DNA of 55,177 nucleotides. It comes from Lunatimonas salinarum. GTDB lineage: Bacteria; Bacteroidota; Bacteroidia; Cytophagales; Cyclobacteriaceae. The notes beneath the pieces are model-generated. The model saw nothing but the letters and a program-made list of their open reading frames with translations. It made no database searches and had not been told where the DNA came from. The DNA lies in contig NZ_JACVCV010000024.1 in NCBI RefSeq assembly GCF_017811155.1, positions 1 through 55,177 of the forward strand, read 5' to 3'. The translations under genes and the position numbers were made by a program. Below are positions 25,476-34,637 of this stretch, piece by piece. How positions within the stretch are numbered: position 1 is the stretch's first letter; each line of letters opens with the position of its first letter.

Positions 25476-27019
25476 TAGGATTTGACAGTGATGGATTGGT
25501 TGCCGATGATTATGGGGTTGTCCTGGATCCTGTCCTTTTCGGATTTGTTCTCCAATTTTAGCACACCGCGAGGACACACGGATGCACATACGCCGCAGCC
25601 AACGCAGGATGCCCGAACAATATTTTGTCCGCGCTGCGCATACCAGCGTACATCGATACCCATTTCACAGTAGGTCGAACAATTTCCGCAGGAAATGCAC
25701 TGCCCTCCGTTGGTCGTAATCCTGAACCGGGATTTAAAGCGCTGTACGATCCCCAAATAGGCCGCCAAAGGACAGCCAAAACGGCACCACACCCGGTTGC
25801 CCATCAGCGGATAGAATCCCGTACCAATGACACCCGCAAACGCAGACCCGATCATAAACCCGTATGCAGCATGCACCTGATTGGTGGCATCCTGAAGCAA
25901 TTGAAACTCCATGGCGTAATTAATCAGGGTCAGCGCCGTCATAAAAACTGCAAAAACCAACACGCCGTGCACCAGGTATCTTTCGATTTTCCAAGCTTTC
26001 AAAGATTTATCCGACAGTTGCCGATAAGGATCGCCCAAGGTTTCAGCAAGGCCTCCACAGCCACAAACCCACGAACAATACCAGCGCTTGCCGTAGAAGT
26101 AAGTGATAACAGGTACCCCGACAATGATCAGCAAAACACCCCAAAACAGCATAAACAGCCCCAAGGTACCGGACGCCATCATCCCATCTAAACGGTAATC
26201 GAAAAAGAAGGTGTAATCCAGCGGCCAGATATTTTTAAAATCATGCCAAGGCTTGTTGAACCAAACGAGAATTTCCGGAATAAGGAAGGCAAAAGAAAGC
26301 TGAAAGAACATTACCGATGCGGTACGAATGAGCTGGTACCGGTTCCCTTTGTACTTTCTAAACATCCGGACACCCATCACCAAAATCGCCAGGGTGTAGA
26401 CAACCCCATATAAAAACCACTGACTCGCGGGATTACCCGATAGGGCCATACTTAAGGGATCGACCATAAGGACAAGGTTAGTAAGATACTCCGGAAACCA
26501 ATACAATATCACGTAAAATGCTATCAACCAAGATCCGGTAATGATGCCAAGCAAGCCGCGGGACTTCATGGAAGAGAAATAAATCCCATCGTGCTTAATG
26601 CCTGCGGGTTGGCGGCGATACATGGGAAGTATATATAGCAGTGCTCCCACGGCTCCCAACACCAACGTCAGGAAAAAATACAATAAAGGACGCTGAGAGA
26701 CCGGACCCTCTGCCGCGGCCTTGGTCAGGGTAAAGGCATAGTCATCCCAAATCACTTCATCCCAACGCTCAGCAGCCTTGAGTTCGTCGTTATAAGTATC
26801 AAAATGCTCGTTAAACGCACGAACAAAAGCTACATTAGAGGTATACTCTTGCCCGTATAGGGGTGCTAAAATCCCCCCCAGTATTTCCCGATGCGCTTCC
26901 TTCACATACTGATCCACCAAATCGGGACTCAGCCGGTAAGAGCCTACAAAAGGGAGCACCGTAAATAACGACAGCGCCAGTATAAAGACTGCCAGTCCGG
27001 CCCGTTGAATCATTTTCAT
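25475..27019 (-). CDS. NosR/NapH-like membrane Fe-S protein
   Basis: A 514-residue membrane protein with an N-terminal helix, an extracytoplasmic domain (about 25-115) without the FMN-binding motif of NosR, several transmembrane helices, and four cysteine motifs: CSWVCGCGG (C315), CRFGC (C412), CISCGNCSTYC (C441 and on) and CVGCGVCASVCP (C472 and on). The last two are two [4Fe-4S] ferredoxin-like clusters facing the cytoplasm; the first two are the paired CxxxC motifs seen in NapH/NosR/RdxA-type electron-transfer proteins. It would move electrons between a cytoplasmic donor and a periplasmic or membrane acceptor. I chose the ATG at 27019, two bases after the stop of the FAD oxidoreductase; the longer frame (from 27115) overlaps that gene. 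Immediately upstream lies a flavoprotein that could be its donor. Confidence 0.82.
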   Translation of the reverse strand: MKMIQRAGLAVFILALSLFTVLPFVGSYRLSPDLVDQYVKEAHREILGGILAPLYGQEYTSNVAFVRAFNEHFDTYNDELKAAERWDEVIWDDYAFTLTKAAAEGPVSQRPLLYFFLTLVLGAVGALLYILPMYRRQPAGIKHDGIYFSSMKSRGLLGIITGSWLIAFYVILYWFPEYLTNLVLMVDPLSMALSGNPASQWFLYGVVYTLAILVMGVRMFRKYKGNRYQLIRTASVMFFQLSFAFLIPEILVWFNKPWHDFKNIWPLDYTFFFDYRLDGMMASGTLGLFMLFWGVLLIIVGVPVITYFYGKRWYCSWVCGCGGLAETLGDPYRQLSDKSLKAWKIERYLVHGVLVFAVFMTALTLINYAMEFQLLQDATNQVHAAYGFMIGSAFAGVIGTGFYPLMGNRVWCRFGCPLAAYLGIVQRFKSRFRITTNGGQCISCGNCSTYCEMGIDVRWYAQRGQNIVRASCVGCGVCASVCPRGVLKLENKSEKDRIQDNPIIIGNQSITVKS

Positions 27020-27021
27020 AC

Positions 27022-28389
27022 TTAGTTCCCAAACACCCATTGAACCCATGATCTTCTGCTTCTTGAAACCGTCAAACCGGTTTGTTTTGTAAATGCCTTG
27101 CGTACCGACTCGCAACTATGGCGGTAAAATTCCGAATTAAAACTAGCCTCCTCCAAGCTCTCCAGAACTTGCTCCGCGGTCCATCCTTTGCTGATGGCAT
27201 CGTCAAAGAATACATGATCTAGGCGCCAGCCTATGGCATGGATGCCCACCAACACCCGAGTACCGGCACGGTAAATCATGCGCATGGCTACCGGATCTTT
27301 TTCATGTTGCCAATAAAACGTTTCCAACCCCTCTTCCTGTCCGTTGGGAACTGATCCATACACCTGGTATTCCAGATCGAAAAACTTGGCCGAATTAAAC
27401 CAATGCCCCGGCTGGTAGGGCCGTCGTTGGGATTTACCCAGGTTAGTCCCGAGGGTTTCTCCGTGCATCCTACCGGTGTACCAGACCTGTTCAATTTTCT
27501 TCCTCTCAGGGCTTGGCGCTTCTCGGAATTCCGCACAATCCCCCACCGCGTACACATCGGGAATACTCGTTTCGAAATAAGCGTTCACCAAAATACCACG
27601 TCCCATCTCTAAGGCGCCTCCATCACCAGCGTCTGTTCGTAGAAACTGAATATTTGGCTCGACACCGACTGTGAGTCCGACAAAGTCACAGGGGATGATT
27701 TCTCCGGCTTTCGTCTTTATGCTTGAGACCCTACCTCCTTCGCCTGGAATTACTTGCTCCAGCTCCGTATTTAGGCGTAGATCAACTCCATGTTGTTTAA
27801 TATGGCTCCCAATCAACTCGCCCTCTTCTCTTGGAAGCACATTGCCCCAAAAATGGGGCTCCCGCACCAGCATCGTGACTGGAATAGCCCTAGAACGCAG
27901 CATCTCTGCCAGTTCCACACCAATTAATCCCCCTCCTACGATCACTGCATGTTTGGCCGAGCGGGTATTTTGTTCCAATAAGGCTAGGTCCTGAAGTGAG
28001 TACAGGCCCTGCACACCGGGAAGATCCTGCCCCTCCCATCCATAGGCTGCGGGTTTTGAACCTGTCGCCAGGACCAACACATCATATGGCATGCGGCTGC
28101 CCTCTTCGAGCACCAGCTCTTTAGTGTCAAATGCCACCTGCGACACCCAAGCTTTAGACAGATTGATCCGGTTTTTCTCCCAGAACCAATCCTCGTACGG
28201 CTTGGTATGCTCCCACTTCATGTGTCCCATATACACATACATCAAGGCCGTCCGGGAATAGAAATAGACCGACTCACCCGACACAACGGTGATGGAAACC
28301 TGCCCGTTATATTTGCGGATATATCGGGCGCAGGTAACTCCCGAGATGCCGTTTCCCAAGATGACGATATGCTTGTTTCTTTCACTCAT
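27022..28389 (-). CDS. NAD(P)/FAD-dependent oxidoreductase
   Basis: A 455-residue two-dinucleotide-fold flavoprotein. FAD site at IVILGNGISGVTCARY (about 8-23), NAD(P) site at IVGGGLIGVELAEM (about 149-162), and the C-terminal FAD motif DVYAVGDCAEF. It has the layout of class III NADH oxidases, ferredoxin reductases and nitrite reductase large-subunit N-termini, but lacks a redox-active cysteine in the usual position, so a plain electron-transfer reductase is more likely. The C-terminal region (about 360-455) is an unusual extension rich in aromatic residues, with DHVFFDDAISKGWTAEQV. It overlaps the DUF547 gene by eight bases and is followed by the Fe-S membrane protein after two bases, so a functional pair is likely. 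Confidence 0.9.
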   Translation of the reverse strand: MSERNKHIVILGNGISGVTCARYIRKYNGQVSITVVSGESVYFYSRTALMYVYMGHMKWEHTKPYEDWFWEKNRINLSKAWVSQVAFDTKELVLEEGSRMPYDVLVLATGSKPAAYGWEGQDLPGVQGLYSLQDLALLEQNTRSAKHAVIVGGGLIGVELAEMLRSRAIPVTMLVREPHFWGNVLPREEGELIGSHIKQHGVDLRLNTELEQVIPGEGGRVSSIKTKAGEIIPCDFVGLTVGVEPNIQFLRTDAGDGGALEMGRGILVNAYFETSIPDVYAVGDCAEFREAPSPERKKIEQVWYTGRMHGETLGTNLGKSQRRPYQPGHWFNSAKFFDLEYQVYGSVPNGQEEGLETFYWQHEKDPVAMRMIYRAGTRVLVGIHAIGWRLDHVFFDDAISKGWTAEQVLESLEEASFNSEFYRHSCESVRKAFTKQTGLTVSRSRRSWVQWVFGN

Positions 28390-29140
28390 TTAAATTCCAG
28401 TCATAGGGTAAGTATCCAATGCGGGCGTCAGAGTGGATCTTTACGTCGGCATAACGGTTTAAAAAGTCAATCAGGCTGCCGGACTTGGTAAAATCTCCCT
28501 TGAACCAAGAGAAAATCTCTGAAATCTCCACCCTCCGCGATTGGATTCGGTTCCGCGTAGGATCATTGATGAACCGCCGGGCTGCCTGCTCCAACTGCTC
28601 TTCCAGCCGATCTGCGGTATACGCCTCTCTGGCCAAAGCCGGACAGGATATAGAGGCACAATTGATGGCAAAATGGATGCGCGGCTCCTCGAATTCCTTG
28701 CGCAAAATCGCATGCTCAATTTCATCCAACGAGGCCTTCTGACCGCCAATCTCAAAAAACTCCAAATGCCATACGGTTTGGACGAGCGGAATGCTCAGTT
28801 TTGGCCCAATATCCCGTATACTTTTGACAGGGTAATGGTCGATAATCAGCTTAACGGTGAACGCATTGTACGCATTGATCCAATACGCTAGTTGTTCGGC
28901 CTCCGACCAAGTCTGCCGATCTGGGGCCTGCTCGCTAAGCAAGGCTAGGTACTCTTCCAATTGGGCTCTATCTGCCCTGAATCCGGCATAGTCCACGCTA
29001 CCGGCTTCACTGACATGCTTCTGAAGTAGTTTATCAAATAGCGCATGACTGGGGGGACTGGTACCTTGCTGTCCCAGTGACGAACTGCCACAGGCGGGGG
29101 GAAGCCACAAAAGCCATATTGAAAGGAATAATTTCACCAT
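28382..29140 (-). CDS. DUF547 lipoprotein
   Basis: A 252-residue protein with a lipobox signal (FLSIWLLWLPPAC, Cys near residue 16) and a DUF547 domain. Recognisable DUF547 features include LAYWINAYNAFTV (about 87-99), IHFAINCASISCPALA (two Cys, about 158-173) and IFSWFKGDF near the end. DUF547 proteins are widespread, share a papain/transglutaminase-like region in some studies, and lack a proven biochemical role. Predicted attached to the periplasmic face of a membrane. I chose the ATG at 29140, which opens directly at the lipoprotein signal; the longer frame adds 19 residues. Overlaps the FAD oxidoreductase by eight bases and follows the rhodanese gene by 37. Confidence 0.83.
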   Translation of the reverse strand: MVKLFLSIWLLWLPPACGSSSLGQQGTSPPSHALFDKLLQKHVSEAGSVDYAGFRADRAQLEEYLALLSEQAPDRQTWSEAEQLAYWINAYNAFTVKLIIDHYPVKSIRDIGPKLSIPLVQTVWHLEFFEIGGQKASLDEIEHAILRKEFEEPRIHFAINCASISCPALAREAYTADRLEEQLEQAARRFINDPTRNRIQSRRVEISEIFSWFKGDFTKSGSLIDFLNRYADVKIHSDARIGYLPYDWNLNE

Positions 29141-29177
29141 AACCAAAATTACCAATCTAACCGGACATATGGGCCAA

Positions 29178-29675
29178 TTAATAAACCTTTTGCGCATTCT
29201 TTACCCAAATTCCCCAGGAACGGCTGTAGGCATGTACCTTTCGCGTAGGCCCTATTTTGTCATAGACCGGCAACCCCTCGTTTACCCAATGAAAAATCCC
29301 CCCATACAGGTTATATACTTCTTGAAAGCCCGCCTGTTTCAAACGTTTGCCGATATCTTGACTCCTGGCTCCGATAGAGCAATAGACTACGAGGGGTGTA
29401 TCTTTTGGCGTGTTTCCCAATGCCGTAATCTCAAAGGATTCGTACCCCACCCACTTGGCATCCTGTAGGTGGCTGACTTCATACTCCGACCTTTCCCGCG
29501 TGTCCAGCAGTACCGCCTTTTGCAGCAGTTCCTCATTTTCGGGATACACAATTGGAAAATCGGTATCATAGTACGCTTTCAACAGCGTACGGTAAGCCAG
29601 GCTTTGTCCGTTCACCTGTGCAGACAACATCCACATAGCTGAGAAGAAAAGTACAACACTTAAGGTCTTTATCAT
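29178..29675 (-). CDS. Exported rhodanese-domain protein
   Basis: A 165-residue protein with a signal peptide (TLSVVLFFSAMWMLSAQ) and one rhodanese domain. The active-site loop CSIGARS (C99) is intact and the domain shows the usual DTRERSEYEVSHLQDA and LYGGIFHW landmarks. Such proteins transfer sulfane sulfur or act as redox switches; the export signal places this one in the periplasm. It is the first gene of the five-gene run ending with the GT2 glycosyltransferase, which suggests a link to sulfur or thiol redox chemistry for the operon. About 360 bases without a gene lie upstream, likely with the promoter. Confidence 0.88.
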   Translation of the reverse strand: MIKTLSVVLFFSAMWMLSAQVNGQSLAYRTLLKAYYDTDFPIVYPENEELLQKAVLLDTRERSEYEVSHLQDAKWVGYESFEITALGNTPKDTPLVVYCSIGARSQDIGKRLKQAGFQEVYNLYGGIFHWVNEGLPVYDKIGPTRKVHAYSRSWGIWVKNAQKVY

Positions 29676-30037
29676 TGGAAAGAAACTAACCTGATTCTTT
29701 TTACTAGGAGCCAGTTGCTATATACCACACCAACCAGCGCTAGCTAATTGTTGGAACAACTTACTTGAACGGATAGTTTATTCTTCCAATTTTCTCCTCA
29801 CCGATTGGATGCTTTTTACGGAATCTCATGCAAAGCAAGTACTGAACAGAGCCTTCACATGCCCATTCTTATTTTGGATATGCTGACAGATTGAACGTTA
29901 CACAAAGACATCGCGTCCAACACCAATAGTTCCGGACACCACAAGCCTTTACTCGCGTTGGAAAGTCATGAAGGAAAGATTCACGGATCCCCGCATGACT
30001 CTTTTTAAGTTATAATTATTCCCGGTCTTTGGACAAT
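29676..30037. other. Gene-free spacer upstream of the redox operon
   Basis: No coding sequence is supported here. An inverted repeat AGTCATG / CATGACT (29964-29970 and 29994-30000) with a long interior is followed by CTTTTT; it is a weak terminator candidate on the plus strand, where no gene precedes it. The promoter of the rhodanese-headed operon probably lies between 29676 and about 29760, but I see no clean consensus. Confidence 0.35.
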
Positions 30038-30724
30038 CTATTCTCTAAGCCTATATGCGGCTAATAGTTGGACTAAATCCGCCCGCTGATACCAATCGTT
30101 AAACACAAACTCCAACTCTTCAAACACCTGAACACCAAAATCAAACGCTTCAAAATACCGCATCACCTCCCAAAAAGCAGGGGGAGGCTTCACCGACTGC
30201 TTAAATCGGACCACCGTACTGTGTGCAGTTACTAGCTTATAGCGCTTGTCCAAAGACTGTTCCAGGTTACTGGTACCAAACGTTTCCCTCAGGTTATTTC
30301 GCAATTTTTCCAGCTCGTCGTTTTGGGGATAACCCCGAATCATCAGGCAGCTCTGCGACATAAATACGCCAATAAACCGAATGGGAATAACCCCTACTGC
30401 TCCTGTGGCACCTTTGATAAGCTGAAGGTATGCCTCCACCGTTAATCTATCCAGAGAAAACCCGGAGTAGCAGGAAACAATCGGCATGACTGTGACATGA
30501 AAGTCCGACCGATTGTAGGAATAATGACCAGGCAACACCTCCTCAATAGCCGTGGTAAAGCGGTCGAAGGACCTGGCCATGTTCTCATTCGGCCTCAAAA
30601 GAAGTGTCAAACCCCTCCGATCATCATCCGGGTCATCGATCTGTGCATCAAAACCAAAACCTACACGACCGACTGCTTCTCTTGCCTCTAAGTCCAGCAA
30701 ATCGTAGTGTGCACGCAGATCCAT
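30038..30724 (-). CDS. 2H phosphoesterase-like protein
   Basis: A 228-residue protein with two HxTV/HxT motifs spaced as in the 2H phosphoesterase superfamily: HVTV at 76-79 and HSTV at 168-171, with a beta-strand context on both sides. Members include 2'-5' RNA ligases, cyclic phosphodiesterases of tRNA splicing and mRNA or tRNA end processing. This is a family-level assignment; the substrate is unknown. I prefer the ATG at 30724, four bases after the stop of the upstream gene, over a TTG 21 bases earlier. It forms a two-gene unit with the unknown gene upstream. Confidence 0.72.
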   Translation of the reverse strand: MDLRAHYDLLDLEAREAVGRVGFGFDAQIDDPDDDRRGLTLLLRPNENMARSFDRFTTAIEEVLPGHYSYNRSDFHVTVMPIVSCYSGFSLDRLTVEAYLQLIKGATGAVGVIPIRFIGVFMSQSCLMIRGYPQNDELEKLRNNLRETFGTSNLEQSLDKRYKLVTAHSTVVRFKQSVKPPPAFWEVMRYFEAFDFGVQVFEELEFVFNDWYQRADLVQLLAAYRLRE

Positions 30725-30728
30725 CACT

Positions 30729-31787
30729 TTAGTTTTTGGCTTCAAACTTCCGGAACACCAAAAAAAGCAGCTCTGTCAGCTCCTCTGATTCAAGGTCCCA
30801 TCCAAGTTGCGATACATAATCCCGGTTTAACAACTCTATAGCCTCATAAAAGCTATCTGCTGCGTCCAACTCCGAGAGGGCCTGGTTTAGCATCTCAGGG
30901 TTTCCGGAAAATAATTTTCGGGTGAACATAAATCGTTGATTTATTCCAATATCTTGATTCAGACTGCTTACCGTTCCCTTGACTAGCCCGTAAGATTCCT
31001 GTTCAAAAAGAGCCCATGCAAGCGCCGGATCTATGCGATCGGATTCTGCTGACCCAATAGCGGGACGCTCATCCTCATACGCAGTATCCATTGTACCTTT
31101 ATTTTCGTTTTTGACCTCTAATGCAGGTAATGGTTTATATCCGGTTTCCGGTTCAGCCATTAAACCCATCAGCGCATCCATGTCTAGTGGCATTTCTTCC
31201 TGCAATGGTTTGAGCAGATCGACCGGATCAGCTAAATCCGACTCGTACTTTGGCAAAATATCGTCAAACGCCATCGATAGGCTTTCAGGTAGGCTAAAAC
31301 GTTCGGTAGCTGCCACGAGTGCAGACCAAAGCTCTGTATGCCATTTGATGTACTTCCTGTTTTCCTTAAAATAAGTCTCTAGCTTCATACCTGCGCTGTA
31401 GGCAAGTTCAATCTCTAAAAATGCTTTAGGATCTACCGCCAATATGACCGTATCCTCCACCGCTTGCCTTAGCAACGGCTCAAAATGTGACCTAGAAACG
31501 CGTATAGCTTGTGAAAGAGTATTCATAAAAACTCGAAGCGAATCTTCTACGGCCTCGTCCTGATAGTCGAAAAACGGGTTCCTCTTCATCTTCTCTAGCT
31601 CGGACTGCCATGCCACAAACAATGATTTAATGACCATCAGATTGAGTTGGTTGCAGGGTGTCAGCCTGACAATATCCATACCGGATATAAACTCTGAAGT
31701 CGCAAAAAAACTGGAACAAATCCGCTCGGTAAATTGCCGTGAATATTCTTTTAAGTAACTTTGATCTAGTGAATGTGCCATGCCCAT
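30729..31787 (-). CDS. Protein of unknown function, alpha-helical
   Basis: A 352-residue mostly alpha-helical cytoplasmic protein without signal peptide. It has an amphipathic N-terminal half (about 1-190), a Pro/Glu-rich linker (about 195-260), and a C-terminal helical domain (about 270-352, GINQRFMFTRKLFSG ... LSELDAADSFYEAIELLNRDY ... LFLVFRKF) that recurs as a conserved tail in many Bacteroidota hypothetical proteins, to my recollection. I cannot name a family. Two ATG codons (31787 and 31781) are possible starts. It is followed by the 2H phosphoesterase-like gene after four bases, and it is divergent from tdk. Confidence 0.75.
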   Translation of the reverse strand: MGMAHSLDQSYLKEYSRQFTERICSSFFATSEFISGMDIVRLTPCNQLNLMVIKSLFVAWQSELEKMKRNPFFDYQDEAVEDSLRVFMNTLSQAIRVSRSHFEPLLRQAVEDTVILAVDPKAFLEIELAYSAGMKLETYFKENRKYIKWHTELWSALVAATERFSLPESLSMAFDDILPKYESDLADPVDLLKPLQEEMPLDMDALMGLMAEPETGYKPLPALEVKNENKGTMDTAYEDERPAIGSAESDRIDPALAWALFEQESYGLVKGTVSSLNQDIGINQRFMFTRKLFSGNPEMLNQALSELDAADSFYEAIELLNRDYVSQLGWDLESEELTELLFLVFRKFEAKN

Positions 31788-31930
31788 GGTAGTTCAATAT
31801 TTTATCAGATATTACGCATGCCTTTACAGCATCATTTTAACAACGGTTCGCGTGGATAATTCAGGTAAAGTTATTGAAATAAATGACACAAAAACCAGTA
31901 AAAACTGTTTAAGGGGATAATGCCGAACCC

Positions 31931-32512
31931 ATGTTTATAGAACCCTCACCAGGAAAGCCCAATCATCCAGAACGCAAAGGTCAAATAGAGGTCATTTGCG
32001 GTTCGATGTTTTCGGGCAAAACAGAGGAACTTATTCGTAGGCTAAACAGGGCATTGATTGCAAAGCAACGTGTGGAGATTTTCAAGCCTGTGATCGACAA
32101 TCGGTATCATGCCGTAGATGTGGTTTCGCACAATGCCAATGCCATACGATCTACTCCGGTACACTTTGCCGATGACATCATGCTTCTTGCAGGCGACTGT
32201 GACGTTGTGGGCATTGATGAGGTGCAGTTTTTTGATTCTCAGATAGTCCCCGTAGCGGTAAAATTGGCCAAGGCTGGAAAACGCGTCATCTTGGCAGGCC
32301 TCGATATGGACTTTGAAGGAAAGCCCTTTGGCCCCATGCCCCAACTCATGGCGGTAGCGGAATTTGTCACAAAAGTCCACGCCATTTGCATGAAATGCGG
32401 TGGATTGGCAGCGTTCAGTTATCGGCTGACCAAAGATAAAGAAAAGGTGGTACTCGGTGAAAAACAAAATTATGAGGCAAGGTGCAGGAAATGCTTTTTT
32501 GAGGACATGTAA
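31931..32512 (+). CDS. tdk: Thymidine kinase, type II
   Basis: Phosphorylates thymidine (and deoxyuridine) to the monophosphate for pyrimidine salvage. At 193 residues, with P-loop [11 protein letters not shown] (about 24-34), the DEVQFFD acidic motif, the YxxxxxxGxF-like lasso [10 protein letters not shown], and the second zinc cysteine pair CRKC, it is a type II bacterial/viral-type kinase. The last 41 bases overlap the start of porZ in another frame, so the two are likely translationally coupled. It begins divergently from the unknown gene at 30729-31787. Confidence 0.95.
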   Translation: MFIEPSPGKPNHPERKGQIEVICGSMFSGKTEELIRRLNRALIAKQRVEIFKPVIDNRYHAVDVVSHNANAIRSTPVHFADDIMLLAGDCDVVGIDEVQFFDSQIVPVAVKLAKAGKRVILAGLDMDFEGKPFGPMPQLMAVAEFVTKVHAICMKCGGLAAFSYRLTKDKEKVVLGEKQNYEARCRKCFFEDM

Positions 32513-34637
32513 CAGGGTGGTGATCGCCTGCCTATCGGCCTTATTGGGCCTTTCACCAGCATGGTGCCAAGAAAACATTGCCGTGGGCAGTTGGAGATCG
32601 CACGGAAATTACACCCAGATCAGCCAACTAGCTGGCGCCGCCGGTACGGTCTTTGCCCTAGCTGAAAGCAGCCTATTCTTCTTCTCAGATGCTACGCCAG
32701 TACCAACCCCACTCGGAAAAGCAGATGGCCTACACGCACAATCCTTCAGCCGAATGGCCTATGAACCCCAATCCAAAACACTCGTGGTAGCTTACGCAGA
32801 CGGCACGTTGGAACTCATCGCAGAAACACGCATTCAGCGGATCAACGACCTAAAAAACAACCCTTTAATCCTTCGTAAGCAGGTAAACCAGTTATTCATC
32901 ACCGGGGATACCGTTTGGATTGCCGGTGATTTTGGGGTAGCATCTCTTTCCATAAAAGAGGCTTTTATCCAACGGGCCTTCTTAAACATAGGCTCCTCAC
33001 TGCCTGTCTTGGATATCGCAGTGATAGATACAGGCATATATTTACTGACAGAAAACGGCCTATACTACGGAGACCAGCGTACAAACCTAAACGATTTCAA
33101 TCAATGGCAATCCGTATCCCTTCCCGGTTTGTCCGTTATTCGAGAACTACACGTTAGCGATGGCGTACTTTTTTTGGTAGGTGCAGACCGACAGCTTTAT
33201 CAACTTACCGGCCAAATAGCCGAATGGGTAGTGGGCGCCTCCGATATTACAGGAGTCAAGGTTACCGAAAAAGGCCTCGTTTTTCACATGGACAACCTGT
33301 TTTACAAACTGAACCTAGCAACCGGAATACAGCCCACCGAATTCCGTACAGATGATACATTCACAGATTTTTTGCTTTTTGACAACGCATTATTTTTGGC
33401 CACCCCCGGAAAAGGCCTGTTAAAAATGCCCGAAGGAAGAACCTTATCGCCAAACGGCATCCGTACAAATCAGCCCATCTTTTACTCATCGGGACGAGAA
33501 ATGATAGCCTATGAGCCATCTTCCGATGTCTTGGATGCATTTATCGAAGGACGCTGGCATGCCATCGAGACGGAGGAAATCCTGACAAGTGTGTCAAACG
33601 CAAGAGAAACGCTATACCTCGGAACGCTCAAAGGCCTATTTCAATGGTCTTCGGGTGAACTGACCCAAATTACCCATCCGCTGCTCCCTCAGAATCGCCC
33701 CATCGAAGCATTGGCTTCCAGTCGTAGGGGAAGCCTTTACGCACTAGTGAAAGGCCCTCAGTCGAACCTAACCATATTGGATCCCAGCGGGCAAACGATT
33801 ACCCAGCAAATTCCCGGCATAGATGCGCCCAAAAAACTATTGATAGACCGAAGTGAAAACCTTTGGATTCTGGAACACAGTACTACGGGCAGAAACCTTC
33901 GGGTGGTAAATAAAGAAAATGGCTTGGACCGAACCCTGGGAAACACGCTGAACCAAGGCGGACTTCCCGCCAATACAGTACAGGACATCTTTTTGGATCA
34001 GGAAGACAATTTATGGGTGGCCACTACCCAAGGACTTGGGTACATTTTCAACGCTGCATCTATTGACCAAAATACAGGATTAAATGCAGTGCTTCCCATT
34101 TTCCAGAACCGTCAGGTTTTGGCCAACACATCAATCAGCCAACTCATTGTGGCTCCCGATAGAAGCATTTGGGCGGGTACTACAAACCAAGGATTGTGGC
34201 ATTTTTCAGAAAATTTCACCGAGCTACTACACCATTTTACACCAGAAAACAGCCTCTTACCGTCTTCTGGAATCTATTCGATGGCACTAAACCAACTTTC
34301 GGGTGAGCTCTTTATTGGAACTGACCGCGGGGCTGTTTCCTTTCGATCGGGGGCCATGCAGGCATCCGAGCGCTTGGAATCGTTAAAAATCTATCCAAAC
34401 CCTGTGCATGCCAGCTTTGGGGGTTTGTTAAGCATAGAGGGCTTGACCGACTTTGCCACCTTAAAAATCTCCCATAGCTCGGGACGGATGGTCGCATCCA
34501 TGCAAGCCGCTGGGGGTAAGGTTACTTGGAACCTACGCCTCAGTGACGGAACCCGGATCAGTGCGGGGGTCTATCTCGTCTATGTAGTGGATGAGTCAGG
34601 CAAAGAACGATTAGCGGGTAAGTTTCTGATCATGTAA
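32472..34637 (+). CDS. porZ: PorZ-like T9SS component with beta-propellers and sorting domain
   Basis: A 721-residue secreted protein with a signal peptide ([18 protein letters not shown]), two successive beta-propellers of about 300 residues each with two-component-regulator-propeller-like repeats ([51 protein letters not shown]), and a C-terminal type A sorting domain ([12 protein letters not shown] ... [12 protein letters not shown]). This is the layout of PorZ, which in Porphyromonas gingivalis takes part in T9SS attachment and delivers the A-LPS to cargo. Assignment rests on architecture and position. The start is either GTG 32457 or ATG 32472; the latter begins the signal peptide region. 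It overlaps tdk at its 5' end and recO by one base at its 3' end. Confidence 0.78.
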   Translation: MRQGAGNAFLRTCNRVVIACLSALLGLSPAWCQENIAVGSWRSHGNYTQISQLAGAAGTVFALAESSLFFFSDATPVPTPLGKADGLHAQSFSRMAYEPQSKTLVVAYADGTLELIAETRIQRINDLKNNPLILRKQVNQLFITGDTVWIAGDFGVASLSIKEAFIQRAFLNIGSSLPVLDIAVIDTGIYLLTENGLYYGDQRTNLNDFNQWQSVSLPGLSVIRELHVSDGVLFLVGADRQLYQLTGQIAEWVVGASDITGVKVTEKGLVFHMDNLFYKLNLATGIQPTEFRTDDTFTDFLLFDNALFLATPGKGLLKMPEGRTLSPNGIRTNQPIFYSSGREMIAYEPSSDVLDAFIEGRWHAIETEEILTSVSNARETLYLGTLKGLFQWSSGELTQITHPLLPQNRPIEALASSRRGSLYALVKGPQSNLTILDPSGQTITQQIPGIDAPKKLLIDRSENLWILEHSTTGRNLRVVNKENGLDRTLGNTLNQGGLPANTVQDIFLDQEDNLWVATTQGLGYIFNAASIDQNTGLNAVLPIFQNRQVLANTSISQLIVAPDRSIWAGTTNQGLWHFSENFTELLHHFTPENSLLPSSGIYSMALNQLSGELFIGTDRGAVSFRSGAMQASERLESLKIYPNPVHASFGGLLSIEGLTDFATLKISHSSGRMVASMQAAGGKVTWNLRLSDGTRISAGVYLVYVVDESGKERLAGKFLIM

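Noticed and set aside
29964-30006. Inverted repeat AGTCATG/CATGACT followed by CTTTTT
   Set aside because: Long loop and no plus-strand gene upstream to terminate; probably chance.
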